64,000 nt of DNA from Pelecanus crispus (Eukaryota > Chordata > Aves > Pelecaniformes > Pelecanidae), in NCBI RefSeq assembly GCF_030463565.1, contig NC_134644.1:125985388-126049387 (forward strand). Reading direction: 5' to 3'. This document shows positions 1 through 12,788 of this stretch, in pieces. How positions within the stretch are numbered: position 1 is the first letter of the stretch; every line of letters starts with the position of its first letter. The notes under the pieces are model-generated. The model saw nothing but the letters and a program-made list of their open reading frames with translations. It was not told where the DNA came from and ran no database searches. Position numbers and translations under genes: made by a program.

Positions 1-710
1 GACCCGGGAGGCATGGGCCAGGCCCCAGCACATTGCAGTGATTTGTGTCTCTCTGGAGTTGCCAAGGTGACAGCATATTTTTTCCAAATATTCTACTAAT
101 TTTTCAGGATTCTGCATTTGGTCAGGGGTGAAGTTCCAAAACACTGGAGGTGCCCACCGTCCTAGGCATTTGCCCATGGTATCCCACACACCCTGCCACT
201 CATAACTATCCAGCCTTGGGGAGGACCTCTGGATGATATTCTTAAATTGCTTATTAACCTTAGACAAAACCAAAACAATATTCCCAAGAAATATCAATAG
301 ACATATCCTAACTGTCCAAGGATGTTTGAAATACAAAAAACTGTTGTAATGAAGGAGGAAATATCATAGAAGAAGGTAGCAAAGGCGCCATTCTGTATTT
401 CCTCCATAAAAAATGGCTCAGAAGTTTGTCTCCACGAGGTGGTACCCAAGTTACATTAATGGTTTCAGTACAAACCCCAAATACCAGATAAAAGTCAAGG
501 TCAGCATTTTAATAACAAATATCCCAGGCAAAACATCACTAATCACTGTAGAGCACAGCCAACTGCAAAAAACAACACCAGTCTTCAACATGTACAACAA
601 AAAAAGGAGCACGGTGCAGCTCAGACAAACTAGGATCAAAAGCAGATGAATCGATATCATGACCAGCAACTATTAACAGATGTAAATTCCTCAATAAACT
701 CTGGTTAATA
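1..710 (-). pseudogene. Endogenous retrovirus remnant, gag-like, open at window edge
   Basis: Read on the minus strand, positions about 1-231 keep an open frame of roughly 75 codons that runs off the window start. It contains Trp-rich, helical-looking segments such as YEWQGVWDTMGK and RWAPPVFWNF, which I associate with gag-like proteins of avian endogenous retroviruses. Upstream in that orientation (232-700) are a short hydrophobic frame (451-669) and a second short frame beginning MEEIQNGAF near 413. These are broken by stops and frame changes, so the element is dead. Its 5' side abuts the tail of a CR1 at 711. Assignment rests on resemblance only; no LTR, primer site or pol is visible here. 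It could be another repeat class. Confidence 0.4.
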
Positions 711-1269
711 GAATCATAGAATCATAGAATCGTCTAGGTTGGAAAAGACCTTTAAGATCATCCAGTCCAACCATTAACCTACACTACCAAGTCCACACTA
801 TACCAATCAAGGGTAGACTAGACTAAACCATATCCCGAAGTGCCACATCTACCTGTTTTTGGAACACTTCCAGGGATGGGGACTCCACCACCTCTCTGGG
901 AAGCAGCTTCCAATGCTTGACTACCCTTTCCGTAAAGAAATTTTTCCTAATTTCCAGTCTAAACCTCCCCTGGCGCAGCTTGAGCCCATTTCCTCTCGTC
1001 CTATCGCTAGCTACTTGGGAGAAGAGACCAACACCCACCTCACTACAACCTCCTTTCAGGTAGCTGTAGAGAGCGATAAGGTCTCCCCTCAGCCTCCTCT
1101 TCTCCAGGCTAAACAACCCCACTTCCCTCAGCCGCTCCTCATAAGACTTGTTCTCCAGACCCATCACCGGCTTTGCTGGCCTTCTCTGAACACGCTCCAG
1201 CACCTCAATGTCTTTCTTGTAGTGAGGGGCCCAAAACTGGACACAGTACTCGAGGTGCAGCCTCACCAG
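711..1269 (-). mobile_element. CR1 LINE, 5'-truncated, 3' end of ORF2
   Basis: On the plus strand it begins with repeated AGAATCATAG units and GGTTGGAAAAGACC, the reverse complement of a CR1 3' end. The minus-strand frame 823-1266 encodes the C-terminal part of CR1 ORF2 with [24 protein letters not shown] and the [17 protein letters not shown] block. Homology stops abruptly at about 1269, which is typical 5' truncation. It belongs to a different subfamily from the copies at 9.8-12.8 kb and 33.5-34.7 kb, judged by the tail sequence. Confidence 0.93.
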
Positions 1270-3163
1270 CCAAGAACAGCTTTCTCTGGTTTTGTACTGG
1301 CAGGTTTACCAGACCCTGGGCAGTCTAGGCTGCCTTGAAAGTCCACTGAAGTTGATGGGCCTTGGTTGGTCAGTCTCCAACAGAAATTCAAGTTTCAGAT
1401 TATAACATTGATTCAGTTCATTATGATCACTTTCTATTAATCATCCACAAACATATGCCAAAGGATGTTTTAACAGAAAACCTAATTTTCCTTATCACTG
1501 CTTTAGCATTAGAACTAACTTTAAACTCTGATATAACTATTACCAATGGACATTCTAAGATAATTTCTGGCATTTATAGTCACATTTATGCAACAGTAAA
1601 TGCAATATTATTGCTTGATTAGTCCAAACTATGTGAAGTAACTGAAAAAGCTTATTAACATACAGCTTGGTTTAAGGTAAAATCACTTAAGGGATCTTAA
1701 AGTATCAACCATCTTCTTCATATTAACTCTTTTAATAGGATATAATGTTTAAACAGTTTTAGAGCATTAGGCAAATCCAGAAATAAGGGATGTTATTTAT
1801 AGTGTTCTTCAGTATAGCTCTTTCTGTTCTCAATTTTTTTTTTTTCTGTTCTCATTTACCAGTCTGCAGTTAATCTGTAAAGCACTGCTATATGTAACCA
1901 TTTTCTCCCTTTCAAGACATAGATACAATCAATTGTTTAGGTTCTGTTCACAATGCCAGAGGAAAGAAATTTGATACTTTATCCTTCTGAATGCCATAAA
2001 TAAATAGCATCAGATAGTGAAAAAGAGAACACCAATACTTTGGGGCCTAGAAAAGAATTGCGAAAACACATGCTATTACTTTCATTTTTACTCCATTCCC
2101 TAGTCTTTCCTTTTAACCTGATTATGCCTGGGATTGTTATAGGAAGCTAAACATCTGACGGCCTTTGGTTCTTGACGATAGTCTCTGTAAAAGCCTGCAA
2201 ACAGTAACAGTGCTCTGAAGCACTGCAGCAATTCTGAAACAGGAATTTCTCTTTCTATCTTCATACATATTCCAAAGAATTGTGCAGGCTCTCTTCACAA
2301 GCTGTTTTAAGAGATGTCTGCAAAGGCCTTTGTCTCAGTTTTCCAGAACATTCCAACATAGTCAGTGAAGGAATGCTATATAGCACTAACAGTATAATAT
2401 TTTACTCTCACATACTATTTGACAATATCTTGGATTAACATTTTATGGTTAATTCCTCTGAGAATTATTCTAATATTTCTTATCCATCAGGACAGGAAGA
2501 AGTCAGAAAGAGTTTTATTTAGACAAGAGCTTTTTTAAAAGGAAAAGCACACATGCAATTTTCTACTCAATTATTTATTAGGTGTGTTTGGGTGGTTTTC
2601 TATGTTTTGTAAGTAAACATACTTACAGTACAGTGAACCCTCTAACAAAGTATACTGGAAGTTTTTTTTACAGAACTATGGTTGTGACAAGCTTATTCAA
2701 ACGATGTTTGATAGGAACATAGGTGTTCTTTAAAACTAAGTTTTGGAGGTGTGACTGAAGACCTCAGACAAACTTTTATTAGGAATCTTGGGCACAAGAA
2801 CAGGTAGAGAAAGTCTGTGATTATTTTTTTCCCCCTCAGTGGTCATTATGAGCATGTCCATAAGTCAAAAATGTAGTATGACTGCTTTTGAGAAGATTTT
2901 TCACCTTTTTTCAGAGATGTCTTACAAATATCATGTATCTCTATATTTATAGGTGTGCCTTTGGTATGTTAAGTCTAAGGTACCTCAGAAGAAGTAATGA
3001 TGCAAAGTTCAGACATTTCTATGCTTTTGCCAACTTCTAGTCTGTAGAGTTGTCAAAATAGCTTATTTTTAACAGACAAGCCTGCAGTATCAATATTATC
3101 AGTTCCACGTTGTTTGTATTAGATTGCTGGTGAATACATATTTGTTTAAGCAAATTTTATAAC
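1270..3163. other. Intergenic, no gene seen
   Basis: AT-rich sequence with short homopolymer runs (for example T-runs near 1838-1850). The open frames here are short and show no family motif. I see no RNA gene or complete repeat. Confidence 0.6.
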
Positions 3164-3308
3164 AACAGAATAATTAGGTTGGAAGGGATCTCTGAAGGCC
3201 ATCTATTCCAACCCCTGCTTAAAGCTGGTCAAATCAGATCACATTGCTTAAGGTGGTGTCCAGTTGCACCTCAAACATCTCTAAGATTCCCAGCCTCTCT
3301 GGGCACCA
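3164..3308 (-). mobile_element. Old CR1 3'-end fragment
   Basis: Contains AGGTTGGAAGGGATCTC followed by a CCAACCCCTGCTT-like block and GCCTCTCTGGGCA, the typical reverse complement of a CR1 3' untranslated/ORF2-end segment. It is more diverged than the other copies and lacks the octamer tail, suggesting an old insertion. Confidence 0.75.
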
Positions 3309-6300
3309 TCATGTTTGAGCATTCTCATGAGTTGGGTGGGTTGGTGGGGTTTTGGTTTTGGGGTTTTTTTTTTTTGTATGTTTTTAATAATAATAATAAA
3401 AAATAATCAGAATTTCCTGTTTTCCAATTTGTGTCTGTTGCATCTTGGTTTATCACTGTGCACCTCCAATAAAAGTCTGAAAGCCTCTTCCCTGTAACCT
3501 CTGATCAGGTAATTATAATATTCTTCCTTAGAACTCCATGAAGAAGGGCATTCATGAAAACTGCCAATAATAACAATATGTACTGCTCATTGTTGACCAA
3601 TTTTTAAATGAATTGGTCATCCCTTTGAAAACAAGGCAGTGTAGGCAAAAATATATAGGCTGCCTAAGTTCAAAATATTTCATCAGCTGATTTATTCACT
3701 CTCTGATACTTTGTGAAAAATAAAAAAAAAAAAGTAAGAAATCAGCTAGAATTCATAAAGCTTTCAAAGCTTTATGAAATCTAAATTCATTAGATGATTT
3801 ATTCCTAGGAAATAATCTAGCCACTTTGACATATAATGGAGCTTGAAGTGGGGAAAACAATATCCTCCTAACAAAAATCAGGCAGACTGGTTCCTAATTA
3901 CAATGTTGTATGTTCCAGAGCTGTGTAGTCTTTTGGGTTTTGTCTGTATTTTTCTCTGAGAAGAGATATCCATGTAAAACAGCTGCAGCTCCAAAAGGAC
4001 TTTCAGTGGTAAATTGATTTGATTGATTCAAATTTGATTACATACTGGAAACACATTTAGTTCAAGTTAAGCACATTAGCACACATCAGCTAGAATAAAA
4101 TTCCAATTGCTTCTTTGTTATTCATTAATGGAACTTAATGACTCCAACAAAACATTAATGAAGAAAAAATATTGGCTTGCATAATTCATTTGGAAAAATT
4201 AATTAATTGTTGTATTAAGGGCAGCCTACTCCATATAGTAATTACTGAAGCTTTGGTGGGGAATTACTTCATGATATTTGTTTTGCAAGCTGTTGTTTAC
4301 TCCTTTCATTTCACATTGATTTTGTTATGCAGATAGTATATTTTTCTTGCAGAAGGAAATTAAACACACTTTGAAATTATGATCATAACTAAGTATTTAC
4401 AATTGATAGGGTGACTGCATTTTTACACTCAAGCTGTTAACATGATGTTTGCTACATTCAGCATCTTTTGGAAAGATGAGAAAATCTGTCTAGACATAAT
4501 ATATGAAGTCAGGAAAGACCTTTGCATGAGCTAATTTACCAGTTCCAGTGGACAACAGAAAAAGACACTTCAGCTCATCTGTACCTTTCTAACAAGTAGA
4601 AAATAACTTCTGGAGCCATATTTTCTTCTTGCTAAGTTCCATTAAGAAATATGTGAGAACTTCCCATAAGATCTTAATATCGAGAAAATGGATACATCTT
4701 CTAGAAACTTTTTTTTTTTTGCTTTTGTTCACATACTACTTGACTGCTACAAACAGAAATTTTATTTTAATGGATCTAAAACTTTACATAGAGCTAGACC
4801 TAAATTAAGACAGAAGTCCCTACAAGAGTCAAGTAGTAAGAGTTGCACTCCAACCTCCTTTCCCTCACACATGTTTTAATCCTATGGATTTGTTGGGTCT
4901 GATGGAAAACTAAATCTCATGCAGGCATTTACAGGTGAGCCATTGCAGTGCTTATATTTTTTGGCTCCTAGCATCCAGAACTAGGGACCAATCAAGGCCT
5001 TGGTCTGCTACTTACCCAGATCAGGATTTGGTCAAAGTACTCTACAGCTCTCACATGTGCCATGGGTTGAAGTTTCCTTAGCATGGAAATCAGATCATCA
5101 TAGAAAGAAAGGGAAGGAGAAGACTGGCGTGACAAGGGTACTGGGGTTTGACCTAAGCTGCAGAAGAGTGAAGTGTTGTGAGGTTCCTGTATCGATCCAT
5201 CCACCCATGGATGGTTCCAGCATCCATCCCAACCATTGTGGTATGGAAATTAAACACCCCATAAGGGGGTCCAAAAATATAAGCTAGGCCAAGCCAACAA
5301 AAATGCTGCACAGAAATTTTTTCTCTCCTTTTTGTTCTACGTTCATAGTTAGGCATGCAGCTCCTTTTACTTTATGTTCATGGTGGATCAGTTTCAGTGG
5401 AAGGACAGCATGAGCCAAGAAACCATTCAGTAGAGCACTTGTCAGTTGGAGACGTGGACTGAGCCAGTGAAGGCACTCCTGTTCCCCCAGGTGAGCATTC
5501 TGTGCTATTTCTTCATGCAGCAACTAGTTTTTTTGGAGAAGGTAGGCAGTTATCCAGGGAGCATAAATGCCCAGTTCAGGGCCCTGGCCCTATTCTGTAA
5601 ATAAGGCAAATAGAAGCTCAGTATGTAATTCCTACTTTTAAAGCAGTCTTAGTTCTTTACTGGAGCTAACCCTTAGCTGATAAAATTCATTTTTAATTGA
5701 AACCTGACATGAAAGTGATTTTAGGTTAAATAGCAGCCAGTATCATTCAATAGTCTTGTTGATAGCAAAACCAAAATTTGCCTGGAGGGATGCAGCTGAC
5801 TGGAGGCAAGTGTCACTTACCTAATGGACAACCAAGAAGAAAAACAAATAAAAAATACCAACACAACACTTCCTTTAAGTGTTTCCCCAAGGGCAGTAGG
5901 ATTTTTGTTTTGTTTTGGTTTGTTTCCTTCCCTGGAAATGTTCTTTTATCAGTGTTAGGTGAAAGGGAAATGTGTGAGTGAAAATATTACAGACTTCTAA
6001 CCAGACTCTCAGAAGTGCCAGTTCATCAAGCACTTGGAAGACTCCACACGCTCTAGATGTAACGTGGAACCATATGTCACCATATTGATAAAACTGTACA
6101 AAATAAATCAGAGTTTTATTCTGTAGTCAGCTTCTCATTGCTGCTTAGAAATTTGGGGGGGTTTAATGAACAGTGCTTGGCTATTTAATTATTGCTTTAA
6201 TAAAAAAGCAAAAGCTGCTTATATGTCTTTTGGAGTTTCGATCACAGCCCATGCATCATGTATGGTTTCGGTTTTCTTTTTTTTCCACTTAAGAAATTAA

Positions 6301-8904
6301 TTTTAGCAACTCCTGTTGCCTAATCAGCAAAGAAACTGCCTGACCACAGAAGATATGATCCAAAGCTTACTGTAATTTATGTGGTCTTCTCACTGCATTT
6401 AGTAGGATTTGCATTAAATTTTGTACTTAGCAATATGCATGGGACATAATAAGATAGAAAACAGGTACTGGAGATGCATTAGTTTAGATGGTCACAGTTG
6501 GAATGAATTGCTAAAATCTTCTAGAAATAGTTTTCTTAGGTGGCTATTTTTCTACAAATATGAAGTCCTCTCATTTTAGTACAGAGGGATGAGACAAACC
6601 ACTGTAGACAATTCTCTTTTGTGGTTTGGGAAGGGTCGAGAGAAGACTTTTTTCCAATTTCTCCTATGATAACAGTGAAAAGGACATACTGTTTATATAA
6701 ACAGAGGTAGAAAGTGAAACTCAACTACCAAATAAAGGCAGAAGTTTCCTTCATTATAGGTGAAAAAAAGATGATTAGGAGAAGACTTAAACTTTCTTTT
6801 CATTAGCTTCTTGTCACTAGTATATAAGACTTTCTAGTGAAGCTGAGAATGACCCACAATATCAAAGGCTCAGTGGCTTCTGTGACTTTTACCTGTTGGC
6901 AAGGGTTGACCAGCATGACAGGCTGGATTTCCAGCTGCTTTTGCAAGCAAAGGACAAAACTAGGAAAGAATCTGAAGAAAACTCCAAGGCGCTACAGGGG
7001 TTTCAGGTCTTTAGTCTCTCTCCTGACAGACAGTGCTGGGCCAGCAGCAAATAGAAGGGGAAGAAAGAAATGGTGGAAAAAGATGATCTGTTTTTTCATT
7101 TTCAATAAATGAACGCCTAACATGCCACATGATGGCAGCACAGACTGCAAAATGCAAAGGAGTTGTACACACTTAACAGGGACAAACAGAGAAGATAAAC
7201 TAATGTTGAGTCTCCTGTCCTGCAAATGCTTCTGAGGGGTAGGGTATCACTGAACACAACTGGCTGCAAAGTCCAAACCTGAGCTTTTCCTGCACACTAC
7301 TCATGTCTATGGAGAGCACTTTTCCAGTAAAGACCCTCTCCTTGAGATCGTATAGGTATTTCTGCTCAGAATTATGACTAGTTATCGTCTCCAGTGACCT
7401 TCTACTTTCTCACAACCCCAAATTTTCTGTGCTTTCTTTAAACAGTAATTCCTTCAGCTCAAGATGCGCTTGCTGCACTCTGGGACCCGCTCCACCTGCA
7501 TAAGCTTAAGGTTGCAGCTAAGCAGGGCAGGGCATGCTTGAAGGCAGAGACTGGTTCTAGCAGAAATCTTTACTTTCCACACACAGCTGTCTCTGGCACC
7601 ATTTCAAAAATTCCAGGTTTCAAAAGGAAAAGCAAAATGAACCACAGGATGGTAAATATGCTGTAATTTTGCTACCTGATTGAAGTCAGGCTTGGGAGCT
7701 GTGGTGGAGAAGGGTTGACTTTGAAAGCTGAGCAAGGTGCCCTTCTCTGCTGCCTTTTTAACCTCTCTTTTGGTTTTTTGGCTTCCTTTCTGTCCAAGCT
7801 TAATCTTGGCCACCTGACTTTATGCTCCTTTTTCACCTGTTGACGATTAAGGAGTATATAGTAGACAAATATGCAGTAAATGGAAATATGAAAACCGTAC
7901 TGCTTACAAATTGAAATAGCAGTCTAAAAAAAAAAAAAAAAAAGGGCTAAATAACTTTATCTGGATATGGGATAGTGGTGCCTTTTAATTCTATTTCATC
8001 GTAAAATGATTTCTGGAAGACTTTTCCAGTTTAAGAGTTACTGCAGTGTTTAGTCTGCATTTCGCTTGTTTGCAGTAGCCCAGGATGCGGTTTCGGGTTG
8101 GAACAGGTATTTTAAACTCTCGCTTTACTGCCATCGTATGCTGCCATCCTGAGGACAATTCATGTAGCACGTGTTAAACCATGTAAACTACTGGTTGGGT
8201 GTGCCGCACTGCACAAATGCTCAGCTTCACCGCTCAGTGACATATAAGTCTAGATCACCATTTGAGTCTATTTAAAATCATTGCCATTTCAGAGGTAGCT
8301 CAAGATAATTTTTTATTTTCATTCCAAGTAGGTAAATTAAATTTCTCTTTTAATAAGCGCACAAGCTTCTATTGTACTTTCAGTTTGCATCTTTGTCTTG
8401 AAATCGTGTTAATTACTATTTTTACTAATGAAGCTTAATTTGATGTTCTCCTTCACTAGATGCATATAATTCTGCTTGGTACAGCTATTCTTTGCCTTTT
8501 GTGGATCATAGATTATCTGTCTGCAAGTGGTGTATAACCTATAAACTGTTATCTTTGAGTCCTAAATGCTGTCCTAGAATTTGAGGGATGAATATGTTAT
8601 CTTCATAGCTGCATACTATTTCTAATGTATGTTTTGGTCATAAGAAAAAAGCCCTGAAATGAAACTCAATATTAAAGTTAAGCAATGAAATATGGAGGGA
8701 GGGCAACTGGGAAGAGACATTTTTATGATTACCCAAAAAGCTTAAATACTTAACCGAACTAGCAAGAATCTCTGTAGGTTCTTTCCTTTGTGAATCTACA
8801 TGCAGTATCTTCCTCATCTCCTTTCATTGACTGAGTCCTGGAGAGCGCTGAATGTATTTTATCACATCTTTTTCATGGAACTGCTCATCTAAGTACTCAT
8901 TGCC
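3309..8904. other. Intergenic, no gene seen
   Basis: AT-rich non-coding sequence. It has a T-run plus an AAT-repeat near 3362-3402, an A-run near 7927-7943 and a small perfect hairpin (CCATCC, six-base loop, GGATGG) near 5198-5215. Open frames around 4992-5523 and 6837-7225 overlap on both strands, lack recognisable domains and have no splice context I could support. I call no gene. Confidence 0.6.
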
Positions 8905-9157
8905 TAGAAGGCACCAGGCTTGCTGGCATCAAATCGGAGCCACGTTTCTCAAAGGGGAAGGAGGGTCTTTGCTCATGAGCTTGCGGGACTCATTGACAGG
9001 GCTTTAAACTAGATGTGAAGGGGGAGGTGGAACATACCAGGCTTGCCTGTGACAAGCTGTGGAATGGTATTCAATGGTTAGAGGGACAGGGTGCTACTAT
9101 GAGCCCTCAACCTGTTGCTCAGAGGTGTGCTGGGGATGTTGCAGCACAGTCAAAGTC
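8905..9157 (+). mobile_element. CR1 LINE, upstream part of an interrupted copy
   Basis: The stretch with GGGCTTTAAACTAGATGTGAAG, GCTTGCCTGTGACAAGCTG and the GAGCCCTCAACCTGTT block resembles CR1 sequence between ORF1 and ORF2. It stops at about 9157, where a minus-strand CR1 tail begins. Sequence that would follow in a CR1 resumes at about 9787. I infer it is the left part of the same plus-strand element that continues to 12788. The exact left boundary is uncertain. Confidence 0.65.
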
Positions 9158-9270
9158 TTAGAATCATAGAATCATAGAATCATTTAGGTTGGAAAAGACC
9201 TTTAAGATCACCATTAACCTAACATTACCAAGTCCACCACTAAACCAGTTAAGGATAGAGTAGAAATTTC
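9158..9270 (-). mobile_element. CR1 3'-end fragment inserted in a CR1
   Basis: Starts with three AGAATCAT units and GGTTGGAAAAGACCTTTAAG, the reverse complement of a CR1 3' end close to the copy at 711-1269. Similarity ends near 9265-9270. A 50-base unassigned spacer follows before a second minus-strand CR1 piece begins. Confidence 0.8.
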
Positions 9271-9320
9271 ATGTTTCCTAGCTTGGTGGCTGCATTATTT
9301 ATAATGAAAGTAAAAACTAG

Positions 9321-9786
9321 GAATCATTAAGATTGGAAAGGACCTCTAAGATCATCATTCCAATCATCAACCCAACACCACCGTGCCCACTAAACCATGT
9401 CCCAAAGTGCCACGTCTGCCCATTTTTTAACACTTCCAGGGATGGTGACTCCACCACCTCTCTGGGCAGCCTGTTCCAATGCTTGACTACCCTTTCCGTA
9501 AAGAAATTTTTCCTAATATCCAATCTAAACCTCCACTGGCACAGCTTGAGCCCATTTCCTCTCATCCTATCACTAGCTACTTGGGAGAAGAGACCAACAC
9601 CCACCTCACTACAACCTCCTTTCAGGTAGCTGTAGCGAGTGATAAGGTCTCCCCTCAGCCTCCTCTTCTCTAGGCTAAACAATCCTGGTTCCCTCAGCCG
9701 CTCCTCATAAGACCTGTGCTCCAGACCCTTCACCAGCTTTGTTGCCCTTCTCTGGACACACTCCATCACCTCAATGTCTTTCTTGT
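9321..9786 (-). mobile_element. CR1 LINE, 5'-truncated, inserted in a CR1
   Basis: The minus strand encodes the ORF2 C-terminus (frame 9317-9769): [33 protein letters not shown] and [12 protein letters not shown]. The 3' end begins near 9321 with a diverged AGATTGGAAAGGACC block. The homology ends at TCTTTCTTGTAG near 9784-9786, exactly where plus-strand CR1 sequence resumes. It is therefore a truncated insertion lying inside the plus-strand copy. Confidence 0.9.
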
Positions 9787-12700
9787 AGAGATGAGCTGGG
9801 GGCTCCTGAGGTAGTAGGAGCCAACAAGGAAACCTCCGTGAAACACCTCAAGGGAAACAAGGGATGTTCCACTAAGAGAGCAACACGGCCAACAGGCCCG
9901 ATGAAATGCCTCTACACAAACGCACACAGCATGGGGAACAAACAGGAGGAGTTGGAAGCTGCTGTGTTACTAGAAAGCTATGACCTGATTGCCATAACTG
10001 AAACCTGGTGGGATGAATCCTATGACTGGAATGTGGCTATCAATGGCTACAGGCTGTTCAGAAGGGACAGGCAAGGAAGGAGGGGTGGAGGTGTTGCCCT
10101 CTATGTAAAGAAATGATACAGTGTGAAGAGCTGTCCCTGAAGAATAGCCACAAGCAGGTCGAAAGCTTATGGGTAAGAATCAGAGACAGAGGCAACAAAG
10201 GGAACCTTGTGGTTAGTGTCTACTACAGGTCACCTGATCAAGGGGAGCCTACTGACAAAGCCTTCTTCCTCCAGCTCCGGGAGGCTTTGCGCTTGCAGGC
10301 TCTCATACTGCTGGGGGACTTCAACCACCCCGACATTTGCTGGAAAAGCAACATGGCGAGCTGTAGACAATGTAGGAGATTCCTGGAATGTATTGAGGAT
10401 AACTTCCTAAGCCAGGTAATAGACACCCCCACCCGAGGGGATACAGTACTGGACCTGATGGTTACCAATGCAACTGAGCTCATCGGTGATGTCAAGACTG
10501 GAGGCAGCCTGGGTTGCAGTGATCATGCATTGGTGAAGTTCATGCTCCTGAGGGACATGGGAAAAGCGAGGAGTACAGTCAGGACCCTAAATTTTAGAAA
10601 ACCAAACTTCCAGCTCTTCAAGGAGTTAGTCAGAAGGACCCCCTGGGAAATGGTCCTCAGGGACAGGGGAACAGAACAGAACTGACAGATGTTTAAGGAC
10701 ACCATCCATAGAATGCAAGAGCTCTCAGTCCCCAAGTGTAAGAAATCAAGCAAGGAAGGGAAGAGACCAGCATGGCTGAGTTGAGACCTGCTGGTCAAAA
10801 TAAAGAGCAAGAGGGAACTGCACAGGCAGTGGAAGCAGGGACAGGTGTCCTGGGAAGAGTACAGGGAAGCTGCCCGGTTGTGTAAGGGAGGGGGTCAGGA
10901 AGGCCAAGGCACAGCTGGAGCTGAATTTAGCAAGGGATGTAAAGAATAACAAGAAGGGCTTCTACAGGTATGTCAACCAGAAAAGGAAGGTTAAAGAAAG
11001 CGTACCCCCCCGATGAACAAGAATGGTGACCTAGTATCAACAGACGAGGAGAAAGCGGAGGTACTCGACAACTTCTTTGCCTCAGTCTTTACCGGCAGCC
11101 TCTCTCCTTGCCCCTCCCAAGTCGATGGACTGCAAGATGGGGACCAGGGGGGTAAATTCCCTTGCATTGTAAGGGAAGATCAGGTTCGAGACCACCTGAG
11201 GAACCTCAATGTACACAAGTCTATGGGACCTGATGAGATGCACCCCAGAGTCCTGAGGGAATTGGCTGATGTAGTTGCCAAACCACTCTCCATGATATTT
11301 GAAAAGTCATGGCAGTCAGGTGAAGTCCCTGGTGACTGGAAGAAGGGGAATGTTGTGCCCATTTTTAAAAAGGGAAGAAAGGAGGACCCTGGGAACTACC
11401 GACCTGTCAGCCTCACCTCTGTGCCTGGGAAGATCATGGAACAGATCTTCCTAGAAGCTATGCTAAAGCACATGGAAGACAGGGAGGTGATTCAAGACAG
11501 CCAGCATGGATTCACCAAGGGCAAGCCCTGCTTGACCAACCTAGTGGCTTTCTATGAAGGAACGACTGCATCAGTGGGCAGGGAAAAGCAATGGTTGCCA
11601 TCTATCTGGACTTCTGTAAAGCGTTCAACACAGCCCCCCACAACATCCTTCTCTCTAAATTGGAAAGATACGGATTTGGTGGGTGGACTGTTCGGTGGAT
11701 AAGGAATTGGCTGGATGGCCGCATCCAGAGGGTAGTAGTCAACAGCTCGATGTCCACATGGAGACCGGTGACAAGTAGAGACCCTCAGGGGTCCCTACTG
11801 GGACCACTGCTGTTTAATATCTTCATCAGTGATATAGACAGTGGGATTGAGTGCACCCTCAGCAAGTTTGCAGATGACACCAAGCAGTGAGTGGTGCGAT
11901 TGACACGCCAGAAGGATGAGATGTCATCCAGAGGGACCTGGACAAGCTGGAGAGGTGGGCCTGTGTGAACCTCATGAGGATCAACAAGGCCAACTGCAAG
12001 GTCCTGCACCTGGGACGGGGCAACCCCCGGTATCAGTACAGGTTGGGGGATGAAGGGATTGAGAGCAGCCCTGAGGAGAAGGACTTGGGGGTACTGGTAG
12101 ATGAAAAGCTGGACATGAGCCAACAATGTGTGCTTGCAGCCCAGAAAGCCAACCGTATCCTGGGATGCATCAAAAGAAGCGTGGCCAGCAGGTCGAGGGA
12201 GGTGATTCCGCCTCTCTGCTCTGCTCTCGTGAGACTCCACCTGGAGTACTGCGTCCAGCTCTGGAGCCCTCAGCACAAGAAGGACATGAACCTGTTGGAG
12301 TGGGTCCAGAAGAGGGCCACCAAAATGATCCGAGGGCTGGAGCACCTCTCCTACGAGGCCAGGCTGAGAGAGTTGGGATTGTTCAGCCTGGAGAAGAGAA
12401 GGCTGCGAGGAGACCTTATTGCGGCCTTTCAGGACTTAAAGGGGGCCTATAGGAAGGATGGGGACAATCTTTTTAGCAAGGCCTGTTGTGACAGGACAAG
12501 GAATAATGGATTTCAACTAAAGAAGAATAGATTTAGACTGGATATAAGGAGGAAATGTTTTACAATGAGGGTGGTGAAGCACTGGAGCAGGTTGCTCAGA
12601 GAGGTAGTGGAGGCCCCATCCCTGGCAACATTCATGGTCAGGCTGGACGGGGCCCTGAGCAACCTGATCTGGTTAAAGCTGTCCCTGCTCACTGCAGGGG

Positions 12701-12788
12701 GGTTGGGCTAGATGACCTCTGAAAGTCCCTTCCAACCCAAAGCATTCTATGATTCTATGATTCCATGATTCTGATTCTATGATTCATT
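9787..12788 (+). mobile_element. CR1 LINE with nearly whole but disabled ORF2
   Basis: Continues the plus-strand element interrupted at 9157. It carries the whole ORF2 length, the 3' untranslated region and the octamer tail of ATTCTATG-like units at about 12747-12788. CR1 is a non-LTR retrotransposon that encodes an endonuclease and a reverse transcriptase and inserts by target-primed reverse transcription. ORF1 is not visible. It is the longest copy of its subfamily in the window; relatives lie at 19838-20913, 29074-29177 and 33511-34683. Confidence 0.95.
9901..12711 (+). pseudogene. CR1 ORF2 pseudogene (endonuclease-reverse transcriptase)
   Basis: The likely ancestral start is ATG 9901 (MKCLYTNAHS). 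The endonuclease part shows TNAHS, TETWW, LGDFNHPD and GCSDHA, split by a frameshift near 10113. A stop follows at about 10685. The reverse-transcriptase part (11013-11890) shows [17 protein letters not shown] and FADD (11867-11878), with another frameshift near 11585-11600. After FADDTK a stop (11888) and a 17-base interval put the rest out of frame, and a further TGA lies at 11917. The C-terminal part (11965-12711) is open. In the motif usually read GxPQGS the sequence is SRDPQGS (11774-11794). It cannot encode an active enzyme as read. Confidence 0.9.

Noticed and set aside
4992-5523. Overlapping frames on both strands near 5 kb
   Set aside because: No family motif, short, and no repeat or gene context; treated as chance.
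9158-9786. Possible CRISPR-like or tandem array from repeated AGAATCATAG units
   Set aside because: These are CR1 3' octamer tails, not spaced repeats.
11785-12345. 186-codon minus-strand frames opposite CR1 (also near 20254 plus and 33703 minus)
   Set aside because: They recur at every copy of this CR1 subfamily because they are antisense shadows of ORF2.
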